From: Alphaproteobacteria bacterium
Lineage (GTDB): Bacteria; Pseudomonadota; Alphaproteobacteria; CAAHEQ01; UBA3637
Assembly (NCBI GenBank): GCA_017555325.1
Contig: JAFZGR010000094.1
Location: 1 to 21,913 of the forward strand
DNA: 21,913 bases
Reading direction: 5' to 3'
Of this stretch, positions 6,748 to 14,434 are shown piece after piece. Each line of letters starts with the position of its first letter. Positions within the stretch are counted from its first letter, which is position 1. The notes beneath the pieces were generated by a model, which searched no databases, was not told where the DNA came from, and saw nothing but the letters and a program-made list of their open reading frames with translations. Both the position numbers and the translations under genes were made by a program.

Positions 6748-8862
6748 ATGAAAGCATCCTTTTTCGGGACACGACCGAATAAGCGAGGAAATGAAGCGTT
6801 ACCGGTTCAAATTAAGCCGGCAACCGATGCGTCCTCTGCAAATGAATTATTGGATGTTTCTCATATTGAAATTCCGGAAACTGGTGGTTTTCCGGAGGAA
6901 GAATTACCTAAAATTCCTAATCTGCCCCCGTTTCCGTCTTTTATGAATGAGGGGCAATTGCCGACTGACATTTCTATTGATGAGAATCGGATTCAAGAAG
7001 TTCATCAGGAAGGGAAAGATATTGAAGTAGGAAGTACAGATTCTATTTCTCAAACAAAAGATGAGGTAGGGAAAAATGCGCATAGCCCGGTGTTTATGCC
7101 ACCAAAGGCTCCGACATTTACCAAGGAGAACGAAACTGAACAAACAGTACAAAATGATCAAGTAAAAAAAGAAGATACAGCAGAAGGAAATCGGGAAGAA
7201 TTACACGCTGCCGTTCAAGATGCTTTTTTGAATGACACAACACAATCACCAATAATACAACATAACAAAGATTATAATTCTCCCTCATTTTTAAAAGATT
7301 TATTTGATAACGGAAATGTGTGTATTACAGCATCTGGAGGTTCGTTACCGATTAAAGATGAAACGCGAATGTTATTGGCTCTTTTTTCCAATGGTCGCTT
7401 TTTTGTTTGTGAAACATACAAGTTTGATGGTAAAGTGTTAGGCTTTGAATATTTAGCCAAAAAACGGCATTTGCAAATTGGAAAGCCGGAATATGTTCCG
7501 ATGCCTGTTTTGCAAAGTATTTATGAATATTCAACGCGTAATGGGTTTACTGAAACAGTTGAAGTTGATAAGAGTGAAGAACAAGAGCAAGCACAAGCTC
7601 GTATGCAACGGGATTTTATTACAATTATTTCTCGTGCGGCAGCTTTGCACGTATCTGATATTCATATTGTTGTTGCTGATCATACAACAGTTATGTTCCG
7701 TGCAAACGGGTTAATGCAAACGGAAATGGAATATAATAAAGATTGGGGTGAAAGTTTTGTTCGTGCAGCATTTGCTTCTTCTGATATTTCCGATTCAAAC
7801 TATGCACAAAATGAATATCAGGCAGCTCAAAAATTGGGGCGGACACCGTTAAGAGGATCACATGGAAAATTGGTTTTACCTCGAAATATTTTAGGTATTC
7901 GTTTACAATTTAACCCGATTGCTTTTGGTACGCGTTATGTTATTATGCGGTTGTTATATGCCGAAGACACATCCAGTACTTCTAAGGGATTAGAGGCTCT
8001 TGGATTTACGGAACGAGAATTGAATTATTTTTATCAGCTACGGGCGGCTCCAACGGGAATTACGATTGTTTCGGGACCAACCGGTTCGGGGAAATCTACA
8101 ACCTTACAACGAAATATGATACAAATGTTGCAAGAACGCAACTTTGAAATCAACTTAATTACAGTGGAAGATCCTCCTGAATATCCAATTCCTGGTGCAA
8201 GGCAGATGCCGGTGACCAACGCAACAATTGAAGAATCCAAGGACAGGGAATTCACAAAAGCTTTGTCGGCAGCGTTGCGTTCTGACCCAGATAGTTTGAT
8301 GATTGGGGAGGTGCGTACGTTATCTGCTGCTGATTTGGCTTTCCGAGGGGCTTTATCAGGACATAATGTGTGGACAACATTACACGCCAATAGTGCTCCA
8401 GCTATTTTAATGCGTTTAAAGGATTTGGGGGTAGAAGATTTTAAATTGCGTGACCCTGAAATTATTAAGGGATTATTAGCACAACGTTTGTTCAGACGAA
8501 TTTGTCCTCATTGCCGTATTCCTGCGACGAAAAAATTAAATTCTCCATCCGTTATGCGCTTGAGAGAGGGATTTGGTGATGTTGGTGTTGAAAGTTCCTT
8601 CTTACGGGGAAAAGGTTGTAAACATTGTGATTTCAGAGGGGTTAAAGGACGGATGTCCGTTGCTGAAATTATTTTGCCGGATGCAACATTCCTTGATTTA
8701 GTTATGAAAGGCGAAACGAAAAAAGCTATTAACTATTGGATTAATGATTTAAATGGTATGACATTACGAGAAGTTGCTATTTCCCATATGTTTAGAGGTT
8801 TAATTGATGTGGATGAAGTAGAACGGTGGACCGGATTCTTAAATCAGGTGGTGACCGGTTAG
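6748..8862 (+). CDS. pilQ: PilQ-type pilus assembly ATPase (GspE/PilB superfamily)
   Basis: A 704-residue secretion ATPase that powers pilus polymerisation from the cytoplasm. The C-terminal half has Walker A GPTGSGKST (443-451), the Asp box ITVEDPPEYP, Walker B region DSLMIGEVR, and the His box TTLHANSA. A zinc-type tetracysteine motif follows, with CPHC at 586-589 and CKHC at 624-627. The N-terminal third (1-170) is acidic, Pro-rich and probably disordered, and is followed by an N2-like domain (about 180-330, ending HVSDIHIVV). R64 PilQ is distinctly shorter, so the disordered N-terminus is an addition. The start at 6748 is chosen because the G-run GAGGGGGGG at 6732-6740 is the only ribosome site, and it would lie inside the ORF if the ATG at 6730 were used. 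The gene is followed 22 bases later by pilR. Confidence 0.92.
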   Translation: MKASFFGTRPNKRGNEALPVQIKPATDASSANELLDVSHIEIPETGGFPEEELPKIPNLPPFPSFMNEGQLPTDISIDENRIQEVHQEGKDIEVGSTDSISQTKDEVGKNAHSPVFMPPKAPTFTKENETEQTVQNDQVKKEDTAEGNREELHAAVQDAFLNDTTQSPIIQHNKDYNSPSFLKDLFDNGNVCITASGGSLPIKDETRMLLALFSNGRFFVCETYKFDGKVLGFEYLAKKRHLQIGKPEYVPMPVLQSIYEYSTRNGFTETVEVDKSEEQEQAQARMQRDFITIISRAAALHVSDIHIVVADHTTVMFRANGLMQTEMEYNKDWGESFVRAAFASSDISDSNYAQNEYQAAQKLGRTPLRGSHGKLVLPRNILGIRLQFNPIAFGTRYVIMRLLYAEDTSSTSKGLEALGFTERELNYFYQLRAAPTGITIVSGPTGSGKSTTLQRNMIQMLQERNFEINLITVEDPPEYPIPGARQMPVTNATIEESKDREFTKALSAALRSDPDSLMIGEVRTLSAADLAFRGALSGHNVWTTLHANSAPAILMRLKDLGVEDFKLRDPEIIKGLLAQRLFRRICPHCRIPATKKLNSPSVMRLREGFGDVGVESSFLRGKGCKHCDFRGVKGRMSVAEIILPDATFLDLVMKGETKKAINYWINDLNGMTLREVAISHMFRGLIDVDEVERWTGFLNQVVTG

Positions 8863-8884
8863 AAAATTTAATAAGGAGTTCTGA

Positions 8885-10009
8885 ATGGCAGAAGTAAATA
8901 AAAAGAAAGTGGTTGTGGCAAGTTCGGTCAGTTCGGCAGATATGTTTTTTGCAAAATGTATGGTTCGGTTATATACATCGGATAGATTGGCATTTTATTA
9001 TAAATTAAAAGCATTGCTTCGCAACCGATTTTCTTTGATGGATGCTTTGGAACGGATGTATCAGATTTATTCGAAAGATGGAAAAAAGCCGACCGAATCA
9101 ATGGCGGTTGCCATTACATGTTGGATGCAGCAAATTCGAAACGGGGATACTTTTTCTGTCGCTTTGCGTGGATGGGCTCCATCTACAGAATTGTTGATGT
9201 TATCTGTTGGTGATGTTTCTAACTTAGAAGATGCTTTGGGAAATACTATTAAAGTTGTTGAAGGGATGAATCGGATGAAAGAACCGGTTTTTACAGCGGT
9301 TTCGTACCCGATGTTCTTGTTAATTATGGTTATCCTTTTGATTTATGGTGTTGGTGCATTCATGGTTCCGCCGATGGTTAACGCTGTTCCGAATTTGGTA
9401 TGGACGGGGACGGCAAAATCATTGGTTGATTTATCTAATTTTGTGAGAGATAATCCGTGGCCGTTGTTTTTAACGCTTCCGTGTATTATTTTTGTTATAT
9501 TGCTGACTTTTCCACGCTGGAAAAAAGAATCTCGCTCAATTGCTGATAAATGTGCACCATGGTCAATTTATCGTATTTTTATCGGGGTTGGTTGGTTGTT
9601 ATCTTTATCGGCGTTGGTTCGTGCTGGTACGCCTGTTTCCAAGGCGATGCGCTCTTTGCGTGCGGATGCTTCTCCGTATTTGTTATATCGGATTGATAAG
9701 GCATTAAGTTATGTTAATAACGGGGATAACTTAGGTGATGCGTTATACAAAACAAGACTTGGTTTTCCCGATGAGGAAGTTGTTGGTGATCTACGGATTT
9801 ATGCCGAGTTAGACAACTTTCCAGAGGCTTTAACTCGTTTGTCGGAAGATTGGTTGGAAGATTCTATTAAAGACATTGAAAAAAAAGCTGCTTCATTAAA
9901 TGGGTTCGCCATTATTATGATTGCCGGCATTGTTGCGTGGGCAGTTATGGGCACCTTTGACATGCAGGAACAAATGGTTAACGGTATGGGCTTAGGTGGC
10001 GGTGGTTAA
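8885..10009 (+). CDS. pilR: PilR-type inner-membrane platform protein (GspF family)
   Basis: A 374-residue polytopic protein of the type II secretion F / PilC family, the inner-membrane platform that works with the ATPase. Two F domains are visible, at about 38-135 (LALLRNRFSLMDALERM-like helix and GDTFSVALRGW) and at about 240-340 (SLSALVRAGTPVSKAMRSL, then GDNLGDALYKT). Membrane segments lie at about 145-165, 195-212 and 345-362. The alignment of both repeats with one another is typical of the family. An AAGGAG site 8 bases upstream supports the start. It is the last gene before a strong terminator, so the operon ends without a pilin (pilS) or prepilin peptidase (pilU), both of which follow pilR in plasmid R64. 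The glycine-rich last residues are unremarkable. Confidence 0.87.
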   Translation: MAEVNKKKVVVASSVSSADMFFAKCMVRLYTSDRLAFYYKLKALLRNRFSLMDALERMYQIYSKDGKKPTESMAVAITCWMQQIRNGDTFSVALRGWAPSTELLMLSVGDVSNLEDALGNTIKVVEGMNRMKEPVFTAVSYPMFLLIMVILLIYGVGAFMVPPMVNAVPNLVWTGTAKSLVDLSNFVRDNPWPLFLTLPCIIFVILLTFPRWKKESRSIADKCAPWSIYRIFIGVGWLLSLSALVRAGTPVSKAMRSLRADASPYLLYRIDKALSYVNNGDNLGDALYKTRLGFPDEEVVGDLRIYAELDNFPEALTRLSEDWLEDSIKDIEKKAASLNGFAIIMIAGIVAWAVMGTFDMQEQMVNGMGLGGGG

Positions 10010-10035
10010 TTTATTCAGTCTTTAGTAATTTAAAG

Positions 10036-10067
10036 AAAAAAGACAGCTTTGAAAAGGCTGTCTTTTT
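10036..10067 (+). terminator. Intrinsic terminator ending the pilus operon
   Basis: AAAAAGACAGC and GCTGTCTTTTT form an 11-base stem around a 9-base loop, with the T-run as part of the stem. It lies 26 bases after pilR. Its shape could also stop transcription from the other strand, but no minus-strand gene faces it. Confidence 0.85.
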
Positions 10068-10149
10068 ATCATAACTTAAATATTTATATGTATTTTTTTT
10101 TAATAGCATGGATTGATATAGAATAATTGTTTTTTTTATCAATTTATAA

Positions 10150-10178
10150 TTTACATTTTAAAGTTTTTTCTTTATACT
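10150..10178 (+). promoter_or_regulatory. Promoter of the ybaB-recR-zapA-yebC-ruvC operon
   Basis: TTTACA (10150-10155), exactly 17 bases, then TATACT (10173-10178), each 5 of 6 to sigma70 consensus. It lies 40 bases before ybaB and after the pilR terminator, the only long gap ahead of this gene block. Confidence 0.6.
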
Positions 10179-10218
10179 AAGCTCATTAATAATTATACCA
10201 AATCAAAAGGAGTTGAAA

Positions 10219-10542
10219 ATGAAAAATATTGGTGAATTAATGAAAAAAGCACAGATGGTTCAATCTCAAATGAATATCTTGCAAACTAAAATGGAAAAAC
10301 AAGAATTTGAAGGAACAGCCGGGAATGGCGCTGTTAAAGTTGTGATGACAGGTAAAGGTTTACCGATTAGTGTTTCTATTAATCCGGATATTGTAGATAA
10401 AAATGATGTAGAAACATTGGAAGATTTGGTTTTGTTGGCTATTCGGGATTGCCGTGAAAGAACGGATGATATTATTGCTTCCGAAATGGAACGGATTCAA
10501 ACCTCTTTAGGATTGCCTGCTGGATTTAAATTACCATTTTAA
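10219..10542 (+). CDS. ybaB: YbaB/EbfC nucleoid-associated protein
   Basis: A 107-residue protein of the YbaB/EbfC family, a small dimeric DNA-binding protein. The core pattern is complete: MKNIGELMKKAQMVQSQM at the start, then QEFEGTAGNGAVKVVMTGKG, and LEDLVLLAIRDC in the C-terminal helix. The ATG at 10219 has AAGGAG 6 bases upstream. A TTG at 10213 directly abuts that site and is not the start. It precedes recR, the usual partner. In many bacteria dnaX comes first in this cluster, but here the gene before it is the unrelated pilus operon, and ybaB has its own promoter. Confidence 0.93.
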   Translation: MKNIGELMKKAQMVQSQMNILQTKMEKQEFEGTAGNGAVKVVMTGKGLPISVSINPDIVDKNDVETLEDLVLLAIRDCRERTDDIIASEMERIQTSLGLPAGFKLPF

Positions 10543-10565
10543 TTTTTTTAAAGTTTATAAATCAT

Positions 10566-11159
10566 ATGGCAGCACCAGAACTTGAACATTTAATTGCACT
10601 ATTTTCTAAATTACCGACAATGGGACCTCGTTCGGCAAGACGGGCGGTTCTGTTTTTGTTAAATCAAAAAGAAAAACAATTTTTTCCATTGTTGCAGTCA
10701 ATGCAAATCGTGATGGAAAAAGTTAATACGTGTTCTGTTTGTGGTAATTTAGATACTGTTATTCCCTGCTCTATTTGTTCGGATATACATCGATTGCCTC
10801 ATCAAATTTGTGTTGTGAGGGATGTTGCTGATTTATGGGCAATTGAACGCTCCAAAGTCTATAAAGGGCAGTATCACGTTTTAGGTGGTATCTTGTCGGC
10901 TTTAGATGGTATCGGCCCGGAAGAATTAAACATTCAATCTTTATTAGATAAAGTTGCCGTTAATCAGGGGTGTGAGATTATTTTAGCTTTGCCTGCAACT
11001 GTGGAAGGGCAGACAACAGCACATTATTTATATGATCAATTAGAAGCTTATCCTTGTACGGTTTCGGCTCTTTCGAGGGGTGTTCCTGTTGGTGGAGAGT
11101 TGGATTATTTGGATGATGGTACATTGCAAATGGCATTTAAGGCACGGCGTACTGTATAA
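10566..11159 (+). CDS. recR: Recombination protein RecR
   Basis: A 197-residue RecR, part of the RecFOR pathway that loads RecA on gapped DNA. It has the helix-hairpin-helix LPTMGPRSARR (16-26), a zinc finger of four cysteines (C56, C59, C68, C71) and a Toprim domain (about 80-170). The C-terminal RGVPVGGELDYLDDGTL is the classical family end. Length is normal. In the first Toprim strand, where RecR proteins usually read VVE, this protein has VVRD (Arg85-Asp86). RecR Toprim is not catalytic, so function need not be lost. There is no clear Shine-Dalgarno sequence before the ATG, unlike its neighbours, so translation may partly depend on ybaB, which ends 23 bases earlier. Confidence 0.95.
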   Translation: MAAPELEHLIALFSKLPTMGPRSARRAVLFLLNQKEKQFFPLLQSMQIVMEKVNTCSVCGNLDTVIPCSICSDIHRLPHQICVVRDVADLWAIERSKVYKGQYHVLGGILSALDGIGPEELNIQSLLDKVAVNQGCEIILALPATVEGQTTAHYLYDQLEAYPCTVSALSRGVPVGGELDYLDDGTLQMAFKARRTV

Positions 11160-11171
11160 GCAGGAGTAAAA

Positions 11172-11360
11172 ATGGAAGAAATTAAAAATGCGATAACAAA
11201 TTTAGAAGAATCCATATTACAATTAGAAACAGCTGTATATCGGGTAAAAAAAGCATACGTTCAGTCGATGGAACATACTACAGAGTTGAAAGAGGTTGTT
11301 AAAACGGCTTATATGCAAATTGATAAAATGTTAACTGAGTTTAAGCAAGGAGAAGAATAA
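11172..11360 (+). CDS. Small coiled-coil protein ahead of zapA
   Basis: A 62-residue acidic protein, almost entirely one predicted amphipathic helix with heptad-like spacing of Leu, Ile, Val and Met. It has a clear GGAG site, and its stop overlaps the zapA start by one base (TAATG). A short coiled-coil ORF immediately upstream of zapA is usual in Alphaproteobacteria (DUF4164-like), and a role with ZapA at the division ring is an inference from that position and from analogy with ZapB, another small coiled coil. No motif identifies its function. Confidence 0.75.
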   Translation: MEEIKNAITNLEESILQLETAVYRVKKAYVQSMEHTTELKEVVKTAYMQIDKMLTEFKQGEE

Positions 11361-11692
11361 TGGCAATTGTATCGCTTAAAATCGGTGAGCGATTTTACAA
11401 GTTTTCCTGTGCAGATGGACAGGAAGATTATATGCGGGAATTGGCTGAAAATTTGGATGTACGGGCAGCACAATTAATTAAAACACTTGGTTTTATGCAA
11501 GAAGGTCAGTTATTGGCAATGCTTTGCTTATTATTAGCAGAAGAAAAAAATAAATTAGAGAAGAGCACTAATGCGATTATGTTGGATGAAACCACAAAAC
11601 AAGTTGCCGAAAAAATAAATAATTTAGCAACAAAAATCAATGGTGTTGTTTCGGATTTAGAGTTGTTAACACAAGAAAAAGATGAAAAATGA
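11360..11692 (+). CDS. zapA: Cell division protein ZapA
   Basis: A 110-residue ZapA, which bundles FtsZ protofilaments at the division ring. The N-terminal globular part has IVSLKIGERFYKFSCADGQEDYMRELAENLD, a good fit to the ZapA signature of a short beta hairpin followed by the helix that mediates dimerisation. The C-terminal half (about 55-105) is a long helix suited to the tetrameric coiled coil. It overlaps the genes on both sides (TAATG upstream, ATGA downstream), so it is translated as part of the operon. The 6S RNA and fau gene that often follow zapA are absent. Confidence 0.88.
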   Translation: MAIVSLKIGERFYKFSCADGQEDYMRELAENLDVRAAQLIKTLGFMQEGQLLAMLCLLLAEEKNKLEKSTNAIMLDETTKQVAEKINNLATKINGVVSDLELLTQEKDEK

Positions 11693-12501
11693 GAGTGTTG
11701 TTTTGTGGAGATGTTGTTGGTAAAGCTGGTAGAAAGTTAGTTGCTCACTGCTTACCGAAATTAAAAGAAAAATTGTGTTTAGATGTGATAATTGTAAATG
11801 GTGAAAATGCGGCCCATGGGTTTGGTATTACGCCTCGTATTTATGATGAATTTATTCGTAATGGTGTTCATGTAATTACATTGGGTAATCATTCTTTTGA
11901 TAAAGCAGATATTTTTCCGGTTTTAGATACTGCACAGAATATTATTCGTCCGATGAATTATCCGGAAAACACCATTGGAAAAGGTTGGTGTTTTTATACA
12001 ACAGAAGAAGGTGTTCGGATTGCTGTTGTACAATTATTGGGACATACATTTATGCGTGCTGTTGCAGATCCTTTCGAATGTATTGAAAAATGGATGAAAA
12101 CATATTCCAGAACTATTGATTATGACATTTTAATTGTCGATTTTCATGCGGAAGCAACAGCAGAAAAAGTAGCTTTGGGTCATTTTTTGGATGGTTATGC
12201 TGGATTGGTTGTTGGAACACACACTCATATTCCGACTGCTGATGCACATATTTTAAATGGTGGTACGGCATATATTTCAGATATTGGCATGTGCGGTGAT
12301 TATGATTCCGTTATTGGGATGAAGAAAGAAGGAGCTCTTGTTCGCTTTTTAACTCCAGATAAAAAAGGACGTTTACAACCGGCAGAAGCAGATGGGACAT
12401 TTTGTGCTGTTTGTGTTGATATTGACGAGAAAACAGGTTTAGCAACTCAAATTTTTCCAGTTCGTATCGGTGCAGCACTTGAAAATACACATCAAATATG
12501 A
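11689..12501 (+). CDS. ymdB: YmdB-like metallophosphoesterase (TIGR00282 family)
   Basis: A 270-residue calcineurin-like metallophosphoesterase of the TIGR00282/YmdB family, known in Bacillus as a cyclic-nucleotide phosphodiesterase. All metal-site motifs are present: GDVVG (Asp8), NGEN (Glu39, Asn40), GNHSFD (Asn67, His68), DFHAEATAEK (His153) and GTHTHIPT (His178, His180). Length is normal. Its start overlaps the zapA stop (ATGA). In Alphaproteobacteria this gene sits between zapA and yebC, as here. The in vivo substrate in Proteobacteria is not established. It uses TGA as stop, which shows that UGA is not reassigned here. Confidence 0.9.
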   Translation: MRVLFCGDVVGKAGRKLVAHCLPKLKEKLCLDVIIVNGENAAHGFGITPRIYDEFIRNGVHVITLGNHSFDKADIFPVLDTAQNIIRPMNYPENTIGKGWCFYTTEEGVRIAVVQLLGHTFMRAVADPFECIEKWMKTYSRTIDYDILIVDFHAEATAEKVALGHFLDGYAGLVVGTHTHIPTADAHILNGGTAYISDIGMCGDYDSVIGMKKEGALVRFLTPDKKGRLQPAEADGTFCAVCVDIDEKTGLATQIFPVRIGAALENTHQI

Positions 12502-12549
12502 TATAACCGAAAAATATTAATTTAACAGAAACAAGAAAAGGAAAAAATA

Positions 12550-13308
12550 ATGGCAGGACATTCACAATTTAAAAATATTATGTATCGCAAAGGGGCACAA
12601 GATAAATTGCGGGCAAAAGTTTTTTCAAAGCTCGCACGGGAAATTACGGTTGCTGTTAAAACCGGAGGAGCCGATATTTCTTCAAACCCGCGGTTGCGCT
12701 TGGCAATTCAAAATGCACGTTCTGAAAATATGCCAAAAGATAACATTGAGCGGGCTATTGCTAAAGGGTCACAAAGTGCAGATACAACAAATTATGAAGA
12801 AGTGCGTTATGAAGGATTTGGTCCAGGTAAAGTTTCCGTTATTGTTGAAGGATTAACAGATAATCGAGCACGGACTGCTCCGGCATTGCGTGCCGCATTT
12901 TCTAAAAACGGTGGAGCCCTTGGGGAAACTGGTTCTGTTACCTTTAATTTTGAACGAATTGGATATATTGAATATTCGGCTTCTGTCGGAACAGCTGATG
13001 CTATTTTTGAAGCAGGATTAGATGCCGGTGCTTCTGATGTTGTTTCTACGGATGAAACACATGAAATTACATGTGCACCGGAAGATTTATCTTCAGTACG
13101 TGAATCGTTGGAAAGCACATTAGGCACGCCCAATGTGGCACGGTTAGATTGGAAACCGCTTGTTCAAAAAGAAATTACGGATTTAGAAACGGCTCAAAAA
13201 TTATTTAAATTTATTGATATTTTAAATGAAGATGATGATGTTCAACGAGTCATTACAAATGCAGATATTGTGCCGGAAATTATGGCTCAGTTGGAAAGTG
13301 CAGAATAA
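12550..13308 (+). CDS. yebC: YebC/PmpR family protein
   Basis: A 252-residue full-length YebC. The start MAGHSQFKNIMYRKGAQD and the segment NPRLRLAIQNARSENMPKDNIERAIAKG are family hallmarks. Members act as DNA-binding regulators (PmpR) or, in more recent work, as ribosome factors that relieve stalling at proline stretches. Which role applies cannot be told from sequence. AAGGA precedes the ATG at 8 bases. The stop overlaps the ruvC start by one base (TAATG). The family normally has HSKW rather than HSQF in the first motif, a conservative variation common in Alphaproteobacteria. Confidence 0.95.
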   Translation: MAGHSQFKNIMYRKGAQDKLRAKVFSKLAREITVAVKTGGADISSNPRLRLAIQNARSENMPKDNIERAIAKGSQSADTTNYEEVRYEGFGPGKVSVIVEGLTDNRARTAPALRAAFSKNGGALGETGSVTFNFERIGYIEYSASVGTADAIFEAGLDAGASDVVSTDETHEITCAPEDLSSVRESLESTLGTPNVARLDWKPLVQKEITDLETAQKLFKFIDILNEDDDVQRVITNADIVPEIMAQLESAE

Positions 13309-13811
13309 TGATCCGTATTTTGGGACTTGATCCGGGATTACGTCATACAGGTTGGGGTGTCATTGAAAAAAATGGCACCCGTTTGCGATTTATTGCCGGT
13401 GGTGTCATAAATCCAAGTAGCACAGGAGATTTAGCAGACAGATTGGCAGAATTACATGAAGAATTAAAAAAAATAATTGAAACCTATGCACCGGATGAAG
13501 CAGCCGTTGAACAAACGTTTGTTAATAATAATCCAACCTCAACGTTAAAATTAGGACAGGCGAGGGGGGTTGTTTTGTTAACTCCGGCACTATTTCATAT
13601 TCGGGTATCGGAATATACTCCAAATCAAATAAAAAAAATGATTGTTGGTGTTGGACATGCAGATAAAAAACAGGTTGATATGATGGTAAGGACTTTATTG
13701 AAATCTGTTCCCGAAAATATTCCATCTGATGCATCTGATGCTTTGGCTATTGCTTTGTGTCATGGTTTTATGCGTCCGACAAATATACAGCAATATATGA
13801 AAACAGTTTAA
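13308..13811 (+). CDS. ruvC: Holliday junction resolvase RuvC
   Basis: A 167-residue RuvC, the endonuclease that cuts four-way recombination junctions. The four catalytic acids are in place: Asp8 in LGLDPGLRHTGWG, Glu68 in VEQTF, and Asp141 and Asp144 in SDASDALAIALCH. The FVNNNPTSTLKLGQARG stretch and TPNQIKK match the family's DNA-contacting segments. Length is normal. ruvA and ruvB, which often follow, are not here. Instead an amidase gene follows 10 bases after the stop. The RuvAB motor must be encoded elsewhere. Confidence 0.95.
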   Translation: MIRILGLDPGLRHTGWGVIEKNGTRLRFIAGGVINPSSTGDLADRLAELHEELKKIIETYAPDEAAVEQTFVNNNPTSTLKLGQARGVVLLTPALFHIRVSEYTPNQIKKMIVGVGHADKKQVDMMVRTLLKSVPENIPSDASDALAIALCHGFMRPTNIQQYMKTV

Positions 13812-13821
13812 AGGATTGTTG

Positions 13822-14340
13822 ATGAAAATTATTCAAAAGCCTTCTACACATTATAATAAACGAGCTTGTTCCATTGATATGATTGTGCTACACGCAACAG
13901 CAACAACGACTATACAAGAAACCTTTTATTATTTAATTGAAAAAGAAGAACAACCACGGGTAAGTTCTCATTATGTTATTGATACAGATGGAACAGTATA
14001 CCAATTGGTGGCAGATGATAAACGGGCATGGCATGCAGGACTTGGTTGTTGGGGGAACATTCTGGAAGATATTAACAGTCATTCTATCGGTATAGAATTT
14101 CAATGTGCGGCAAGTGGTGCTCAGTCTTTTGTGCAATTTACAGATAAACAAATACAAGCAGGGATTGATTTGTGTCGGGAACTGATGAAGAAGTATAATA
14201 TTAAACCGTTTAATGTGGTTGCTCATTCAGACATTGCTCCGGATAGAAAATATGACCCTGGCAGAACGTTTCCATGGGAACTGTTTTGGTTAAATGGTAT
14301 TGTGGATAATCCTATCCGAAGACCATTAATGGGTGGGTAA
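13822..14340 (+). CDS. Cytoplasmic N-acetylmuramoyl-L-alanine amidase (AmpD/AmiD-like)
   Basis: A 172-residue type 2 amidase (Amidase_2 fold). Zinc ligands are His24 (IVLHATAT), His135 (VVAHSDIAP) and Asp145 (RKYDPG). Glu92 in the IGIEFQ segment and Lys143 fit the catalytic residues known from AmpD. There is no signal peptide, so it probably acts in the cytoplasm on recycled anhydromuropeptides, removing the stem peptide. Start at the ATG 13822, with AAAGGA 6 bases upstream. Two in-frame TTG codons at 13816 and 13819 are too near that site. The gene follows ruvC closely and likely ends this operon. Alternative: an AmiD-type enzyme lacking its lipid anchor. Confidence 0.85.
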   Translation: MKIIQKPSTHYNKRACSIDMIVLHATATTTIQETFYYLIEKEEQPRVSSHYVIDTDGTVYQLVADDKRAWHAGLGCWGNILEDINSHSIGIEFQCAASGAQSFVQFTDKQIQAGIDLCRELMKKYNIKPFNVVAHSDIAPDRKYDPGRTFPWELFWLNGIVDNPIRRPLMGG

Positions 14341-14371
14341 ATATTAAAGAAAACACATGATAACTTTCGTC

Positions 14372-14399
14372 TTGCTTTTTTTTGAAAAAAAGATATCAT
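14372..14399 (+). promoter_or_regulatory. Candidate promoter of the uracil-DNA glycosylase gene
   Basis: TTGCTT (14372-14377), 16 bases, then TATCAT (14394-14399, 5 of 6). It lies in the 94-base gap before the gene, with the start codon 36 bases downstream. The spacer is a T-run and A-run that may be intrinsically bent. Confidence 0.4.
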
Positions 14400-14434
14400 A
14401 AACAGTGTTTATTACAAGAATAAGGAGTATCAGT

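Noticed and set aside
8034..8390. 118-codon minus-strand ORF opposite the pilQ ATPase core
   Set aside because: The plus strand carries Walker A, Walker B and His box here, so this is a shadow.
14341..14404. Possible terminator after the amidase gene
   Set aside because: ATGATA/TATCAT arms and a T-run/A-run exist, but there is no GC-containing stem followed by a T tract. The stretch reads better as a promoter for the next gene.
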